DNA of 64,000 bases from Streptococcus infantis (GCF_001579645.1 NZ_KQ970821.1:51746-115745); one strand, 5' to 3'. Shown: positions 50,966 to 61,594, counted from the first letter of the stretch. Made by a program: numbers and translations. The notes: generated by a model from the letters alone, not told the origin.

Positions 50966-52747
50966 CTAGCTATTTTCTCTGTTTTTACTAGAAAATTGAC
51001 TTTGATAAAGATCATAATAGAAACCTTTGGCAGCTAAGAGACTTTCATGATTTCCTTGTTCGATAATCTGTCCATCTTTCAGCACCAAAATCTTATCAGC
51101 TTCCTGAATAGTCGAAAGGCGATGGGCGATGACAAAGCTTGTTCTTCCCTTCATCAAACGCTTCATAGCCTTTTGAATCAAAAGTTCTAAACGTGTATCA
51201 ACTGATGAGGTTGCTTCGTCCAAAATTAAGATTTTAGGATCCGCCAAGAGAGCACGCGCGATAGTTAACAACTGTTTCTGGCCAAGAGAAATATTACTTG
51301 ACTCTTGGTTCATTTCCATGTTATAGCCACCAGGAAGAGTGCGAATAAAGTGGTCAACATTGGCCGCCTTAGCCGCCTCAACGATTTCTTCATCTGTTGC
51401 ATCCAAATTTCCAAAGCGAAGATTTTCCTTGATGCTACCTTCATAGAGCCAGGCATCCTGTAAGACCATGCCAAACTGTCGACGATAGTCCTGACGAGAC
51501 AAGTCTCGAATATCTTGTCCATCCACTAAAATAGCACCAGCTGTTACATCGTAAAAACGCATGAGAATGTTGATCAAGGTTGTTTTACCTGCTCCAGTTG
51601 GTCCTACGATGGCTACCATCTCTCCAGGTTCAACATCTAAGTTAAAATTGCGAATCAATGGTTTGTTTTCTACATATTGGAAATCGACATTTTTGAAACT
51701 AACTTGTCCTGTCAATGGTGCTAGTTCTTTCACTTCAGCAGTTTGGACTTCTTCCTGTTCATCTAGAACTTCAAAGACACGATCAAGAGAAGACTTAGCA
51801 CTTTGCATTTGCCCAGCTAATTGAGTGATATTTTGAATCGGTTGGCTGACTTGCCATACATATTGAACGAAGGCCTGCATGTTACCAATAGTCAAGCGTC
51901 CTGCAATAACTTGCAATCCACCTAATACTGCAACAATCAGGTAGGTTAAATCAGATACGATGTGAAGGGCAGGCATCATCAAACCTGAAATAAAGCTAGC
52001 CTTGAATCCGACTTGTTGTAATTCATCCGTAATCTTTTCAAATCTCTCTTGAGAGTTTTCTTCACGTCCGAAAAGTTTTAAAACATTAAAACCTGTCAAG
52101 TTTTCCTGTACAAATCCATTCATACGTCCCAATATAGCTGCTTGCTGTTTAAAGTACGGCTGCGAACGATTCAGAATCGTTTTAGCACCAAAATAAGTAA
52201 TCGGAATCGACAAGATAACAATGATAGCCAACTGAAGATTTAGATAGAGGACCATTCCCATAACAAAAAGAATGGTAAAGACTGCATTAACAATCTGTAA
52301 GAAGGATTGTTGGAGTGCATTAGATACGGTCTCTACATCACTAGTAAAACGTCCCAGCAAATCTCCAAATTGGTGTTTGTCAAAGTAAGACACAGGGATG
52401 CGGTTGATTTTTTCGCTCATTTCATTTCGCAAATCCTGTATCATAGACTGGACAGCATTGGTCATGAAGTAGTTTGAGTAATAAGAACCCAACTCATAAA
52501 AAAGGCCACGCAAGAGATAGATCGCCAGAATCACTGCGATATAGCTAGTATTAATGCCTGCTCCTGCAACACCATTTGCCATGGCAAGGAGGTTGCTGGT
52601 TAACTCAGTGATAGCAAGTCCCAATACGAAAGGCTCGATAACACTCATAATGACGCTAACTATTTTCAAGAAGACTGCAAAGAAAACAGAGAAACGGTAG
52701 GCTTTTAAATAGCTCCATAGACGAGCTAGACTAGATTGTTGTTTCAT
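50966..52747 (-). CDS. ABC exporter half, ATP-binding/permease (subunit 2)
   Basis: The 593-residue protein has six TM helices (about 1-310) and one ATPase domain with Walker A GPTGAGKTT, signature ISLGQ in place of LSGGQ, and Walker B ILILDEATSSVD with the catalytic Glu. With the 578-residue gene 10 bp upstream it should form a heterodimeric multidrug or lipid exporter. Its altered signature and the partner's altered Walker B build the same degenerate site, as in LmrCD/BmrCD. Substrate unknown. Confidence 0.9.
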   Translation of the reverse strand: MKQQSSLARLWSYLKAYRFSVFFAVFLKIVSVIMSVIEPFVLGLAITELTSNLLAMANGVAGAGINTSYIAVILAIYLLRGLFYELGSYYSNYFMTNAVQSMIQDLRNEMSEKINRIPVSYFDKHQFGDLLGRFTSDVETVSNALQQSFLQIVNAVFTILFVMGMVLYLNLQLAIIVILSIPITYFGAKTILNRSQPYFKQQAAILGRMNGFVQENLTGFNVLKLFGREENSQERFEKITDELQQVGFKASFISGLMMPALHIVSDLTYLIVAVLGGLQVIAGRLTIGNMQAFVQYVWQVSQPIQNITQLAGQMQSAKSSLDRVFEVLDEQEEVQTAEVKELAPLTGQVSFKNVDFQYVENKPLIRNFNLDVEPGEMVAIVGPTGAGKTTLINILMRFYDVTAGAILVDGQDIRDLSRQDYRRQFGMVLQDAWLYEGSIKENLRFGNLDATDEEIVEAAKAANVDHFIRTLPGGYNMEMNQESSNISLGQKQLLTIARALLADPKILILDEATSSVDTRLELLIQKAMKRLMKGRTSFVIAHRLSTIQEADKILVLKDGQIIEQGNHESLLAAKGFYYDLYQSQFSSKNRENS

Positions 52748-52757
52748 CCTTTACCCC

Positions 52758-54494
52758 CTATTCTTCTGTCAGAGACGCATTTTTCAACTGCGACTCAGCA
52801 ATTTCTCGATAGATGTCATTGGTTTCCATCAATTCCTCATGGCGACCACGTCCAACGATTTCACCCTTATCCAGAACGATAATCTGGTCAGCGTCCATGA
52901 TGGTTCCAACACGTTGCGCAACAATCAATACCGTAGCATCTTGAGTCACTTCCTTGAGACGACGACGCAAGATAGCATCTGTACGGTAGTCCAAAGCTGA
53001 GAAAGAATCATCAAAAATGTAGATATCTGGACCCTTGATGACTGCGCGGGCAATCGACAAGCGTTGCTTTTGACCACCTGATAGATTGCTTCCCCCTTCA
53101 GCTAGATGAGTTGCAAAACCTTCTTCTCGACTTTCGATAAAGTCTTTGGCTTGGGCTACATCAGCTGCTTGGTGCAAATCCTCATGACTGGCGTCCTCTT
53201 TTCCGTAACGGAGATTATCTGCGATAGTCCCTGTAAAGAGCAAGGCTTTTTGTGGAATAAACCCAATCTTCTGGCGGAGTGATTTGAGGCGGTAATCTCG
53301 GACATCAACACCATCGACCTTAATTTTCCCTAGTGTAACATCGTAGAAACGAGGAATCAATTGAACTAGAGTAGACTTACCTGAACCAGTTGAGCCGATA
53401 AAAGCAATGGTTTCTCCCGGTTTAGCAGTAAAGGAAATGTTATGCAAAACAGGGCTTTCTGTTTCCCCAGGATAGGCAAAGGTTACATTATCAAATTCTA
53501 GATAACCATGGGTTTCTGTTTCTTGAATTCCGTCCTCATTTGGATCAATGGAAATCGGCATATCCATGATTTCCTTCAAGCGTTCACTGGATACGGCCGT
53601 TCTAGGGTACATGGTAAAGAGGTTTGACAAGAAAAGGAAGGACAAGAGAGCGTGAAAACTATACTCGATAAAGGCCACCAAATCCCCAATCTGCAAACTT
53701 CCCTGTTTGAGAGGATCCAAAGCAAACCAAACGATAGCTACAATCATAGCGATAATGATTTGCACAAATAGTGGTTCCGTCAAACCAGTTAATTTGAACA
53801 AGCGATTCGAATTATCTGCATAGATTGCATTTTTCTCTTCGAAACGTTTTTCTTGAAAATCTTCACGAGCAAAGGCACGAATTACTCGTAGCCCCATCAA
53901 ATTTTCACGGACATACTGGTTAATCTTATCCAAAGTTTTCTGTTGTTTTTCAGATAAAGGACGCGTTTTCACCGCCACATAAATGACTACTACAGCTAGA
54001 AAAGGAACGGAAAAAGCTACAATCCAAGCTAGTGAAGGACTGGTCAAGAAAATCATGAGAATACTCGACAACATCATCATGGGAGTGATAACACCCAACT
54101 TAAGCGTTTGTTCCGCAAACTGCATGAGGACAAAGGCATCACTGGTAATACGAGTGACTAGTGAAGACACACCAATTTGTTCATATTCGTGATGAGAATA
54201 CTCTTGCAGCTTAGCATAGACATCATCTCGCATGTCCTTAACCATATTCGTGGTCAATTTACTAGCAGCATAAGCCAGAACAACTCGTCCAAATGTTCCT
54301 AGAACAATAATAACCAACATGATGATGGCCCAAAAATAGAGTTTATCCTGGTCACCTTGGTTGATTCCCTGGTCAATCATGCGGGCTAAAACTGTTGGTA
54401 AACCTAGATTGACAATGACAAAGAAAATTGCCCCGAGAAAGTCTAACACTAACCACTTGGGATAGCGTTTGAGATAAGACCAAATATACAGCAT
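52758..54494 (-). CDS. ABC exporter half, ATP-binding/permease (subunit 1)
   Basis: The 578-residue protein has six TM helices and an ATPase domain with Walker A GSTGSGKST, intact LSGGQKQR and Walker B YIFDDSFSALD, in which Asp replaces the catalytic Glu. It is the LmrC/BmrC-type partner of the following subunit. A BOX repeat lies 22 bp upstream of its start. Confidence 0.9.
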   Translation of the reverse strand: MLYIWSYLKRYPKWLVLDFLGAIFFVIVNLGLPTVLARMIDQGINQGDQDKLYFWAIIMLVIIVLGTFGRVVLAYAASKLTTNMVKDMRDDVYAKLQEYSHHEYEQIGVSSLVTRITSDAFVLMQFAEQTLKLGVITPMMMLSSILMIFLTSPSLAWIVAFSVPFLAVVVIYVAVKTRPLSEKQQKTLDKINQYVRENLMGLRVIRAFAREDFQEKRFEEKNAIYADNSNRLFKLTGLTEPLFVQIIIAMIVAIVWFALDPLKQGSLQIGDLVAFIEYSFHALLSFLFLSNLFTMYPRTAVSSERLKEIMDMPISIDPNEDGIQETETHGYLEFDNVTFAYPGETESPVLHNISFTAKPGETIAFIGSTGSGKSTLVQLIPRFYDVTLGKIKVDGVDVRDYRLKSLRQKIGFIPQKALLFTGTIADNLRYGKEDASHEDLHQAADVAQAKDFIESREEGFATHLAEGGSNLSGGQKQRLSIARAVIKGPDIYIFDDSFSALDYRTDAILRRRLKEVTQDATVLIVAQRVGTIMDADQIIVLDKGEIVGRGRHEELMETNDIYREIAESQLKNASLTEE

Positions 54495-54515
54495 GATTCT
54501 CCTTTCTTTTTCTTC

Positions 54516-54622
54516 TAATACTCTTCAAAAATCTCTTCAAACCACGTCAGCTTCATCTTGCCGTACTCAAGTACAGCCTGCGGCTCGCTTCCTAGTTTGC
54601 TCTTTGATTTTCATTGAGTATA
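54516..54622 (-). repeat. BOX element, copy 3
   Basis: Reverse-orientation BOX of 107 bp with the GTACTTGAGTAC centre, between tpiA and the ABC exporter start, so it may be in the exporter's leader. Confidence 0.85.
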
Positions 54623-54636
54623 AAATGCAGAAAAGA

Positions 54637-54652
54637 GCGTGCTTTCGCACGC
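54637..54652. terminator. Hairpin between tpiA and BOX copy 3
   Basis: GCGTGC-TTTC-GCACGC with AAAA and TTTT nearby; a weak terminator candidate for tpiA. Confidence 0.45.
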
Positions 54653-54723
54653 CATTTTACTAAAAAGAAGACAGGCAGCCAAAACCTCGAGAGGGGGAAC
54701 TGTCTGTCTCAGATATTTAAGGC

Positions 54724-55482
54724 TTATTTTACAAAGTCAAGCAATGCCAAGAAGCTTTCTGGGTCAAGTGATGCACCACCAACAAGAGCTCCGTCAACGT
54801 CTGGACAAGCCATGTATTCAGCAACGTTTTCAGGTTTAACTGAACCACCGTATTGAACACGTACTTTGTCAGCTACTTCTTGACCGAAGTCAGCAGCTAC
54901 AACGTCACGAACAACTTTACACATTTTTTGTGCATCGTCTTGTGAAGCTGATTTACCAGTACCGATAGCCCAGATTGGCTCGTATGCGATAACTGTTGAA
55001 GCTACTTGTTCTGCAGTCAATCCTGCAAGAGCAGCAGAAACTTGAGCACCTACGAATTCTGCTGCTTTACCAGCTTCGTAAGTTTCAAGGCTTTCACCAC
55101 AACAGATGATTGGAAGCATACCGTTTGCAAAGATTGCTTTTGCTTTTTTGTTGATATCTTCGTCTGTTTCGTGGAAGTAGTCACGACGTTCTGAGTGACC
55201 GATAACAACGTAGTCAGTACCGATTTCTTTCAAAACTTGTGGGCTAGTTTCACCAGTGAAAGCACCAGCATTTTCAAAGTAGCAGTTTTGAGCAGCAACT
55301 TTAAGGTTTGAACCTTTAGCAGCAGCAAGCACAGTTGTCAAATCAAGAGCTGGAGCTGCGATACCTGCTTCAACAAGGTCTGCTGAAGGAAGTTTTGATG
55401 CTACAGCTTCAACGAATGCTTTTGCTTCTTCTGGGTTTTTGTTCATTTTCCAGTTCCCAGCGATAAATGGTTTACGTGACAT
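54724..55482 (-). CDS. tpiA: Triosephosphate isomerase
   Basis: Glycolytic interconversion of DHAP and GAP. The 252-residue protein has GNWKMN, the catalytic His in IGHSERR, the catalytic Glu in [12 protein letters not shown] and YGGSV. The ATG at 55482 is the conserved start. Confidence 0.98.
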   Translation of the reverse strand: MSRKPFIAGNWKMNKNPEEAKAFVEAVASKLPSADLVEAGIAAPALDLTTVLAAAKGSNLKVAAQNCYFENAGAFTGETSPQVLKEIGTDYVVIGHSERRDYFHETDEDINKKAKAIFANGMLPIICCGESLETYEAGKAAEFVGAQVSAALAGLTAEQVASTVIAYEPIWAIGTGKSASQDDAQKMCKVVRDVVAADFGQEVADKVRVQYGGSVKPENVAEYMACPDVDGALVGGASLDPESFLALLDFVK

Positions 55483-55517
55483 TTCACATACCTCTTTTTT
55501 CATTTTATTTTCTACTT

Positions 55518-55546
55518 ATTTTATCATATTTAAAGATAGCTTGCAA
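55518..55546 (-). promoter_or_regulatory. tpiA promoter
   Basis: TTGCAA (55541-55546), 17-bp spacer, TAAAAT (55518-55523), 35 bases before the ATG at 55482. Confidence 0.6.
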
Positions 55547-55599
55547 ATCTTACTCTGTAACTAGAAGTCTTCTTTTCAAAAACTTTCCAGTTGCCGTTT

Positions 55600-56967
55600 T
55601 TATCTAGAAGCTGGCTTTCTCCTGGTTAATTTGACCACTGCTTCTGTTCTAGCCGTGTGTGGAAACATATCAACAGACTGGATATAGTGTAGATCATAGA
55701 CCTCTACTAGACGGACTAAATCACGCGCCAAGGTAGACACATTGCAGGAAACATAGACCATCTTTTCAGGAGCATACTTGACAATGGTATCCAAGAGCTT
55801 ATCATCTAAACCTGTACGTGGCGGGTCTACAATCAAAGCATCTGCACGGTAGCCTTCCTTGTACCAACGAGGAATAATTTCTTCTGCAGTTCCTGCTTCA
55901 TAGTGAGTATTGGTATAACCCATGCGCTTAGCATTTTCTTTGGCATCCTCAATAGCTTCTGGAATAATATCCATCCCCCTCAGATTTTTAACTTTTTTGG
56001 CAAAGGCAAAACCAATGGTTCCAACACCACAATAGGCATCAATCAGGTTGTCGTCCTCAGTCACGTCCAATGCTTTAACAGCTTCACTATAGAGGATTTC
56101 AGTCTGTTCAGGATTGAGCTGGTAAAAAGCTCGAGGTGAAAGAGAAAATTCATAATCAAGAACACCCTCACGTATACTATCCTGCCCCCAAATAATCTCG
56201 GTCTTGTCTCCATAAATCTCACTGGTTTTCGCAGTATTGGTATTGACTGCAACTGTCACCACTTCTGGAAAATCCTTGACTAGGTCTTGAACTAAGAGAG
56301 TCAGATTCAATTGGCGATTAGTAACGATAATGATTTGAACCTGCCCAGTTTTCCGTGCTCGACGAACCATGATGGTCCGAACCCCAAGGATTTTCCGTTC
56401 ATCTGTAATCGGAATTTGATGATAGGTCAAGAGTTCAGCAATGCGATTGGCAATAATCTGCGTGTCCTTGTCTTGAACCAGACAGTCTTTTAGCTCAACC
56501 AAGTAGTGAGAATTCTGAGCATACAAACCAGCCTTGACTTGACCTTTAAACTTTCGCGTTTGGAATTGCAGTTTAGCCCGATAATACTTGGGTTTCTGCA
56601 TGCCAATGGTTGGTCTGATTTCATAGTTTTCATAGCCAGCAGGTGCAAATTTCTTCAGAGCTTGATGGAGGAGATCCGTCTTGAACTCTAGCTGCTTGTC
56701 ATAATGCAGATGCATGATTTGACAGCCTCCACACTCATTATAAATGGTACAGTCTGGAACCACTCGAAACTTAGATTTTTTATTGACCTCAAGCAGTTTA
56801 GCCTCAACGTAGTTACGCTTAACCGAAGTCACCTGACAATAGATATCTTCTCCCTTGAGGGCACCTGGAACAAAAACGAGGGTTTTCTGGAAAAAACCAA
56901 TTCCTTCCCCGTTAATCCCCATGCGCTTAATTTTTAATGGAATTTTTTGTTTGACTTTTAGATTCAT
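55600..56967 (-). CDS. rlmCD: 23S rRNA (uracil-C5)-methyltransferase RlmCD
   Basis: The 455-residue RumA-type enzyme has an N-terminal TRAM domain, Fe-S cysteines ([14 protein letters not shown]), the SAM motif [20 protein letters not shown] and the catalytic Cys in [12 protein letters not shown]. Its -10 lies 6 bases before ATG and no ribosome site exists, so the mRNA is probably leaderless. It stands alone, divergent from the APH-like gene. Confidence 0.94.
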   Translation of the reverse strand: MNLKVKQKIPLKIKRMGINGEGIGFFQKTLVFVPGALKGEDIYCQVTSVKRNYVEAKLLEVNKKSKFRVVPDCTIYNECGGCQIMHLHYDKQLEFKTDLLHQALKKFAPAGYENYEIRPTIGMQKPKYYRAKLQFQTRKFKGQVKAGLYAQNSHYLVELKDCLVQDKDTQIIANRIAELLTYHQIPITDERKILGVRTIMVRRARKTGQVQIIIVTNRQLNLTLLVQDLVKDFPEVVTVAVNTNTAKTSEIYGDKTEIIWGQDSIREGVLDYEFSLSPRAFYQLNPEQTEILYSEAVKALDVTEDDNLIDAYCGVGTIGFAFAKKVKNLRGMDIIPEAIEDAKENAKRMGYTNTHYEAGTAEEIIPRWYKEGYRADALIVDPPRTGLDDKLLDTIVKYAPEKMVYVSCNVSTLARDLVRLVEVYDLHYIQSVDMFPHTARTEAVVKLTRRKPASR

Positions 56968-56973
56968 AAGTCT

Positions 56974-57002
56974 ATTATACCACGTAGTTTCTCAATGGTT
57001 AA
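56974..57002 (-). promoter_or_regulatory. rlmCD promoter
   Basis: TGGTATAAT extended -10 (56974-56982), with TTAACC at 56997-57002 as a weak -35. The expected start coincides with the A of the ATG at 56967. Confidence 0.65.
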
Positions 57003-57023
57003 GAATATGTTACTAATAAAACC

Positions 57024-57797
57024 ATGAATACAAAGATATCTTTTTCCTCATTGGATTTTCCTGAGCAATTACGAACTTATATAGAGGGGACAAGCCTTTC
57101 TGACAGCTCTTCTCATTCAGGCGCAAGGGTCCTTTATCTTGACTCAGGTTACTATTTAAAAATTGATCAAAAGGGAAGATTAGAGCGAGAAGCTAGCATT
57201 GCGAGTTGGTTTGAACAAGAGGGAATAGGAACTCCTGTTATCGACTATGTATCTACGGATAAAGACTACCTCCTGACTAAAGAGGCTATTGGTCATGATT
57301 CTCTCGCTTTTTTAGACCAGCCAGAAAAAATCTGCCGAACAGTGGCAGAGGCTCTTAAAAAGCTTCACAGCTTAAACCCACAAAATTTTCCATCAGAAAA
57401 TCATTTAAAATCCTATAAAGACAGAGCCTTTAAAAACTATGAAAAAGGGGAGTTCTATGCCAAGGCGCTCCTACCCCAATTCCAGATTAGCAGTCGCGAA
57501 GAGGCCTTCCAACTCATCCAAGAACAAGGGCACCTTTTAGAAACAGATGCCTTTATTCACGGGGACGCCTGTCTACCAAACTTTATTCTCAAAGATGCTG
57601 ACCACTTCTCTTGTTTTATTGATCTTGGTTTGGCTGATTTCAGTGACCGACATATCGATCTTTTTTGGGCAGTTTGGTCCCTCAATTACAACTTAAAAGA
57701 TCCCAAATATGCTGAACTATTTCTCGACTATTACGGGAGAGAGCTGGTTGATAGCAACAAACTTCGACTCGTTGCTGCCTTCGAAGCGTTTGGATAA
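57024..57797 (+). CDS. Aminoglycoside phosphotransferase-like kinase
   Basis: The 257-residue protein has the APH/choline-kinase-like fold: [12 protein letters not shown] (nucleotide-binding Lys), [13 protein letters not shown] (catalytic Asp, Asn) and [16 protein letters not shown] (metal Asp). It is APH(3')-like in layout, but as a chromosomal gene the natural substrate may not be an antibiotic. No ribosome site is seen before ATG. recX follows 10 bp later. Confidence 0.8.
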   Translation: MNTKISFSSLDFPEQLRTYIEGTSLSDSSSHSGARVLYLDSGYYLKIDQKGRLEREASIASWFEQEGIGTPVIDYVSTDKDYLLTKEAIGHDSLAFLDQPEKICRTVAEALKKLHSLNPQNFPSENHLKSYKDRAFKNYEKGEFYAKALLPQFQISSREEAFQLIQEQGHLLETDAFIHGDACLPNFILKDADHFSCFIDLGLADFSDRHIDLFWAVWSLNYNLKDPKYAELFLDYYGRELVDSNKLRLVAAFEAFG

Positions 57798-57807
57798 AAG
57801 GAAAAAC

Positions 57808-58584
57808 ATGAAAATCACAAAACTTGAAAAGAAAAACAGACTCTATCTGCTCGAACTTGATAACGACCAAACCTGCTACATTACAGAGGATACCATTGTT
57901 CGCTTTATGTTGACTAAAGGGAAAGAGATTTCAGCTGAAGAACTAACTGAGATTAAATCCTTTGCACAATTTTCCTACAGTAAAAATCTAGCTCTCTACC
58001 ACTTATCCTTCAAGGCTCGTACTGAAAAAGAAGTTCGAGATTATCTTGCCAAACATGAAATTGATGAGAAAATCATCCCCAGAGTTATCCAGTCTTTAAA
58101 AGATGATAATTGGATTAATGATCGCCAATATGCTTATGCCATCATCAATTCCAATCAGCTTTCAGGAGATAAGGGAAGCTATATGCTGATGCAGAAGATT
58201 TCTCAAAAAGGTGTTGCCAAATCCATTATCCAAGAAGTCTTACAAGAATTTGACATGACGGAAGTCGCAGAACGGACAGCTGAAAAACTACTGAAAAAAT
58301 ACCAGGGTAAATTACCTGCCCGTGCTCTACAGGATAAGATTATCCAAAGTCTAACCAATAAAGGATTTTCCTACACAGAAGCCAAAACAGCCTTCGACCA
58401 ATTAGATAGCCAGGTCGAAGAAGAAACCGTTCAGGAGTTGATCTTTAAAGAGTTAGATAAACAATACCAAAAATACTCACGAAAGTATGAAGGATACGAA
58501 CTGAAACAACGTTTGACCCAAGTTTTAGCTAGAAAAGGTTATGATTTTTCGGATATAGCTAGCGCTCTCAGAGAATATCTTTAA
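57808..58584 (+). CDS. recX: Recombination regulator RecX
   Basis: The 258-residue protein carries the RecX three-helix repeats ([35 protein letters not shown]). RecX binds and restrains RecA filaments. The ATG at 57808 follows AAGGAA; the frame is open further upstream but that overlaps the kinase gene. Confidence 0.93.
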   Translation: MKITKLEKKNRLYLLELDNDQTCYITEDTIVRFMLTKGKEISAEELTEIKSFAQFSYSKNLALYHLSFKARTEKEVRDYLAKHEIDEKIIPRVIQSLKDDNWINDRQYAYAIINSNQLSGDKGSYMLMQKISQKGVAKSIIQEVLQEFDMTEVAERTAEKLLKKYQGKLPARALQDKIIQSLTNKGFSYTEAKTAFDQLDSQVEEETVQELIFKELDKQYQKYSRKYEGYELKQRLTQVLARKGYDFSDIASALREYL

Positions 58585-58622
58585 TTTTTTCATGAAAAAA
58601 CTAAGAACTTTAAACAAAAATG

Positions 58623-58631
58623 TGATACAAT
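58623..58631 (+). promoter_or_regulatory. Extended -10 promoter of the DUF402 gene
   Basis: TGATACAAT, about 42 bases before the ATG; no clear -35. Confidence 0.55.
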
Positions 58632-58672
58632 AGTAAACGATAAACTTATAAATTGTAGAAAGTTGGTTAGTT

Positions 58673-59206
58673 ATGAAACTTCCAAAAGAAGGCGACTTTA
58701 TTACAATTCAAAGTTATAAGCATGATGGGAGTCTCCACCGTACTTGGCGAGACACCATGGTACTAAAAACAACAGAGAACGCTATTATCGGCGTCAACGA
58801 CCACACACTTGTTACCGAAAGTGACGGTCGTCGTTGGGTGACTCGAGAACCGGCTATTGTTTACTTTCACAAGAAATATTGGTTTAATATTATCGCTATG
58901 ATTCGTGAAAATGGTATCTCCTACTACTGCAATATGGCAAGTCCTTACTATCTGGATGAAGAAGCTTTAAAATACATTGACTATGATTTGGATGTTAAAG
59001 TGTTTACAGATGGTGAAAAACGCCTCTTGGACGTTGAAGAGTATGAACGACACAAGCGAAAAATGAAGTATTCTTCTGATCTAGACTATATTCTGAAAGA
59101 GCATGTTAAGATTCTTGTTGATTGGATTAACAATGAGCGAGGTCCTTTCTCAGAAGCCTATGTCAACATTTGGTACAAACGCTACGTAGAACTAAAGAAT
59201 CGGTAA
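58673..59206 (+). CDS. DUF402 nucleoside tri-/diphosphate phosphatase
   Basis: The 177-residue protein belongs to the DUF402/YgaC (Ntdp) family: [42 protein letters not shown] and the acidic [11 protein letters not shown] that binds metals. Staphylococcal members hydrolyse nucleoside tri- and diphosphates. It is monocistronic with a strong terminator. Confidence 0.9.
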   Translation: MKLPKEGDFITIQSYKHDGSLHRTWRDTMVLKTTENAIIGVNDHTLVTESDGRRWVTREPAIVYFHKKYWFNIIAMIRENGISYYCNMASPYYLDEEALKYIDYDLDVKVFTDGEKRLLDVEEYERHKRKMKYSSDLDYILKEHVKILVDWINNERGPFSEAYVNIWYKRYVELKNR

Positions 59207-59214
59207 AGTTGTCA

Positions 59215-59247
59215 GAGGTCAGGATTAAAATCCTGACCTCGTTTTTT
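59215..59247 (+). terminator. Terminator of the DUF402 gene
   Basis: GAGGTCAGGAT pairs with ATCCTGACCTC, then six T. Confidence 0.9.
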
Positions 59248-59443
59248 GATTTTCAACGGGCCTTTGAGTGGCGACTAATTGAACTGTTTATCAGCATTCT
59301 AAATTCCAAAAAATACTTTTAACCTAAACTTCATGTTTATCCACAAATCTTAAGTCTCAACTAGTTTATTGAAGGCTCGCGAGTCATGGGCTAGGAATTC
59401 AAAGATTGGTCCATCGATTTCTCTCCATCACCTTTCCCTAGTA

Positions 59444-59469
59444 AAAAACCTGCCTTGAGGCAGGTTTTC
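59444..59469 (-). terminator. Terminator of queH
   Basis: AAAACCTGCC-TTGA-GGCAGGTTTT; minus strand ends in TTTTTT. The stretch 59248-59443 holds no convincing gene. Confidence 0.85.
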
Positions 59470-59471
59470 GT

Positions 59472-60239
59472 CTAAATATCTAACTTCGTAACAGTGAACT
59501 TGATATGCGAATAGTCTTTTTCGATATCCTTATCTACCATAAAGGCTGTTGCATCCTTCTTGACCTGTACCAAGTCAATATTTTGAGCTTGAGCGGCATA
59601 GACACAGCCACAATAACACTGGCGATAAATGTCGTACTCTTCACACATTTCTACAGAGCGTTTATAGCCTTGATTTTTCTTAAAATCACTCGGAAGATAA
59701 TGAGTGGTGTAGATTTTCTGCACATCAATCCCGATACTATTGATGGTTTGTGAATTTTTGTGAGGACTGATGGTTAGGGCTGAACCGAAGTAATCAAATC
59801 CTAAGTCCATAGCCACTTGGGCTGTCTTGTCCAAGCGATAGTCAAAACAAACCTTGCAGCGATCGCCACCTTCAGGTTCTTCTTCCAAACCTCGGACCAG
59901 TTGACGGTATTCGTTGGGTTCATAAGGTGCTTCTAGATATTGAACATTATTTCCTGTTCGCTCATTGAAATCACTGACAAATTTTTTGGTCACATAGGCA
60001 CGCTTGTGATACTCAGCTTTAGGATGGATATTTGAATTAGCAAAATAAATGGTTACATCTGCATACTTGGTCAAATACTCTAAAGTATAGGTGCTACAAG
60101 GAGCACAACAGACGTGCATGAGAATGGTTGGTCTCTCTTCATTTTTTTCCCAAACTTGAACCATCTTTTGCATGACACGGTCATAGTTGATCTTTTGATT
60201 GGGATTCATCTTACTTAGAATTTCTTCTACATCGATCAT
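59472..60239 (-). CDS. queH: Epoxyqueuosine reductase QueH
   Basis: The 255-residue protein has the QueH (DUF208) cysteines: VCCAPCSTY, CKVCFDYRLD and CYCGCVYA, which bind the Fe-S centre. QueH does the last step of queuosine synthesis in tRNA. A TGGTACAAT -10 and AAGGAGAAG site precede the ATG. Confidence 0.93.
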   Translation of the reverse strand: MIDVEEILSKMNPNQKINYDRVMQKMVQVWEKNEERPTILMHVCCAPCSTYTLEYLTKYADVTIYFANSNIHPKAEYHKRAYVTKKFVSDFNERTGNNVQYLEAPYEPNEYRQLVRGLEEEPEGGDRCKVCFDYRLDKTAQVAMDLGFDYFGSALTISPHKNSQTINSIGIDVQKIYTTHYLPSDFKKNQGYKRSVEMCEEYDIYRQCYCGCVYAAQAQNIDLVQVKKDATAFMVDKDIEKDYSHIKFTVTKLDI

Positions 60240-60306
60240 ACTCTTCTCCTTTTCCTCTTGCTATTGTACCACAGGATGATCCTTTGGGCAAATAGGTTTT
60301 CGTGCT

Positions 60307-61506
60307 TTACTCAGTTTTTAAGTCCTTATCTAATAGCTTGCCCATCCTTGTCAGACTGATTATTAAGATAGGACAGGTTAAAAGCAAGATAAGACCTAGA
60401 ACTAAAAAGACAGCTACAAGACCCCAACGATCAATCAACCAACCTGTCAATGGGAAAATGACAATCATAGAAAGACTAAAGAGCATGGAATTGATACTAA
60501 GCATAGTTGCTCTTACACTGGAAGGTAAATAACCTTGTAAGTCATTGAAATAGATAGGCTGATAAACTGCATAAAGTGTATTGGTTAAAAGATATACAAG
60601 AAGAAAAGCAAAGGGGGTTCCTGAAAACACCAACAACAAGGCCAAGCCCGTTAGTGCAACAAGAGTCGGAAAAACTCGATTGCTATTCCATTTTTTACCG
60701 ATTTGACTAGCTACATAAACCGCTATAAGATTTAACCCACTACCAATCAGCATGACCAGTGAAACCTGCCATCCTGCTAAGTCACTTATTTTCTGCTGAT
60801 AATAAAAGTAAAACATGCACATGAGTGTCCCTACTAGCTGATAAGTCAGCATCCAGTAAAAGAGTACTGGTTTTTCCTGCCATTCTTTACGAACTTGCTG
60901 GACAATCATTTTAAAGGTTAAGACTTCATTTTTCTCTCTCTTGGCCATTGGTTCTTTCATAAAATAAATCAAAATGATAGAAAGAAATGATAATCCAATA
61001 GCAATTAGATAGGTCCAAGCCAATGCTCCGTGAATAAAGAAGCCTGCCACAACTGTACCTAGGGTTCGGGTGACTTCTGCCACACCAGACAAAAAGCTAG
61101 AAATCTGAAGATAACGGTCCTTTTGACCAGCTTCAACTGCTGAATCATATAAGAAAGCGGTGCTGGTTCCCGAGTCAAAATTATAGGACCAAGCGTTGAC
61201 CATCATAGCAAAAGCATAGATCCAAAAATTCCCCTGACCAAACAAAATCAAGATAGAGGACACAATACTAGCCAAGCGAGCCAAATAGAGATTGGTCTTG
61301 TAGCTAAATCGATCGGCCAACATACCAGACGGGATTTCACACAAGAGACTTGTACCGTGAAAGATACTTTCTAATAGACCGATTTGAAGTAAGGAAAGAC
61401 CATTCTGAATGAAAAATAAAATCCAAAAACTGGTAATTCCAAAATAAGAAGTGAATTCCAGACCTGCTAGGAGTGGAATATTGCGTTTGTAAGTTCTTTT
61501 AAACAT
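60307..61506 (-). CDS. MFS transporter
   Basis: The 399-residue protein has about 12 TM segments, starting with FKRTYKRNIPLLAGLEFTSYFG, and the SIFHGTSLLCEIPSGMLADR loop typical of MFS efflux proteins (motif A-like). Substrate unknown. BOX copy 4 is 88 bp upstream of its start. Confidence 0.85.
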   Translation of the reverse strand: MFKRTYKRNIPLLAGLEFTSYFGITSFWILFFIQNGLSLLQIGLLESIFHGTSLLCEIPSGMLADRFSYKTNLYLARLASIVSSILILFGQGNFWIYAFAMMVNAWSYNFDSGTSTAFLYDSAVEAGQKDRYLQISSFLSGVAEVTRTLGTVVAGFFIHGALAWTYLIAIGLSFLSIILIYFMKEPMAKREKNEVLTFKMIVQQVRKEWQEKPVLFYWMLTYQLVGTLMCMFYFYYQQKISDLAGWQVSLVMLIGSGLNLIAVYVASQIGKKWNSNRVFPTLVALTGLALLLVFSGTPFAFLLVYLLTNTLYAVYQPIYFNDLQGYLPSSVRATMLSINSMLFSLSMIVIFPLTGWLIDRWGLVAVFLVLGLILLLTCPILIISLTRMGKLLDKDLKTE

Positions 61507-61594
61507 CGTTTTCTCTCTTTCAATATATAATATGAGTTTTTCTAAAAGACTTACTTAGAGTTGCCTACATTTTCTCCACCTCTTTCATTTAAAG

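Noticed and set aside
57709-57807. Upstream extension of recX into the kinase gene
   Set aside because: The ribosome site and family start favour 57808; upstream codons read out of frame through the kinase end.
59248-59443. Short protein-like stretch on the minus strand (about 25 codons, 59350-59428)
   Set aside because: Too short, stops on both sides and no start; insufficient for a gene or relic call.
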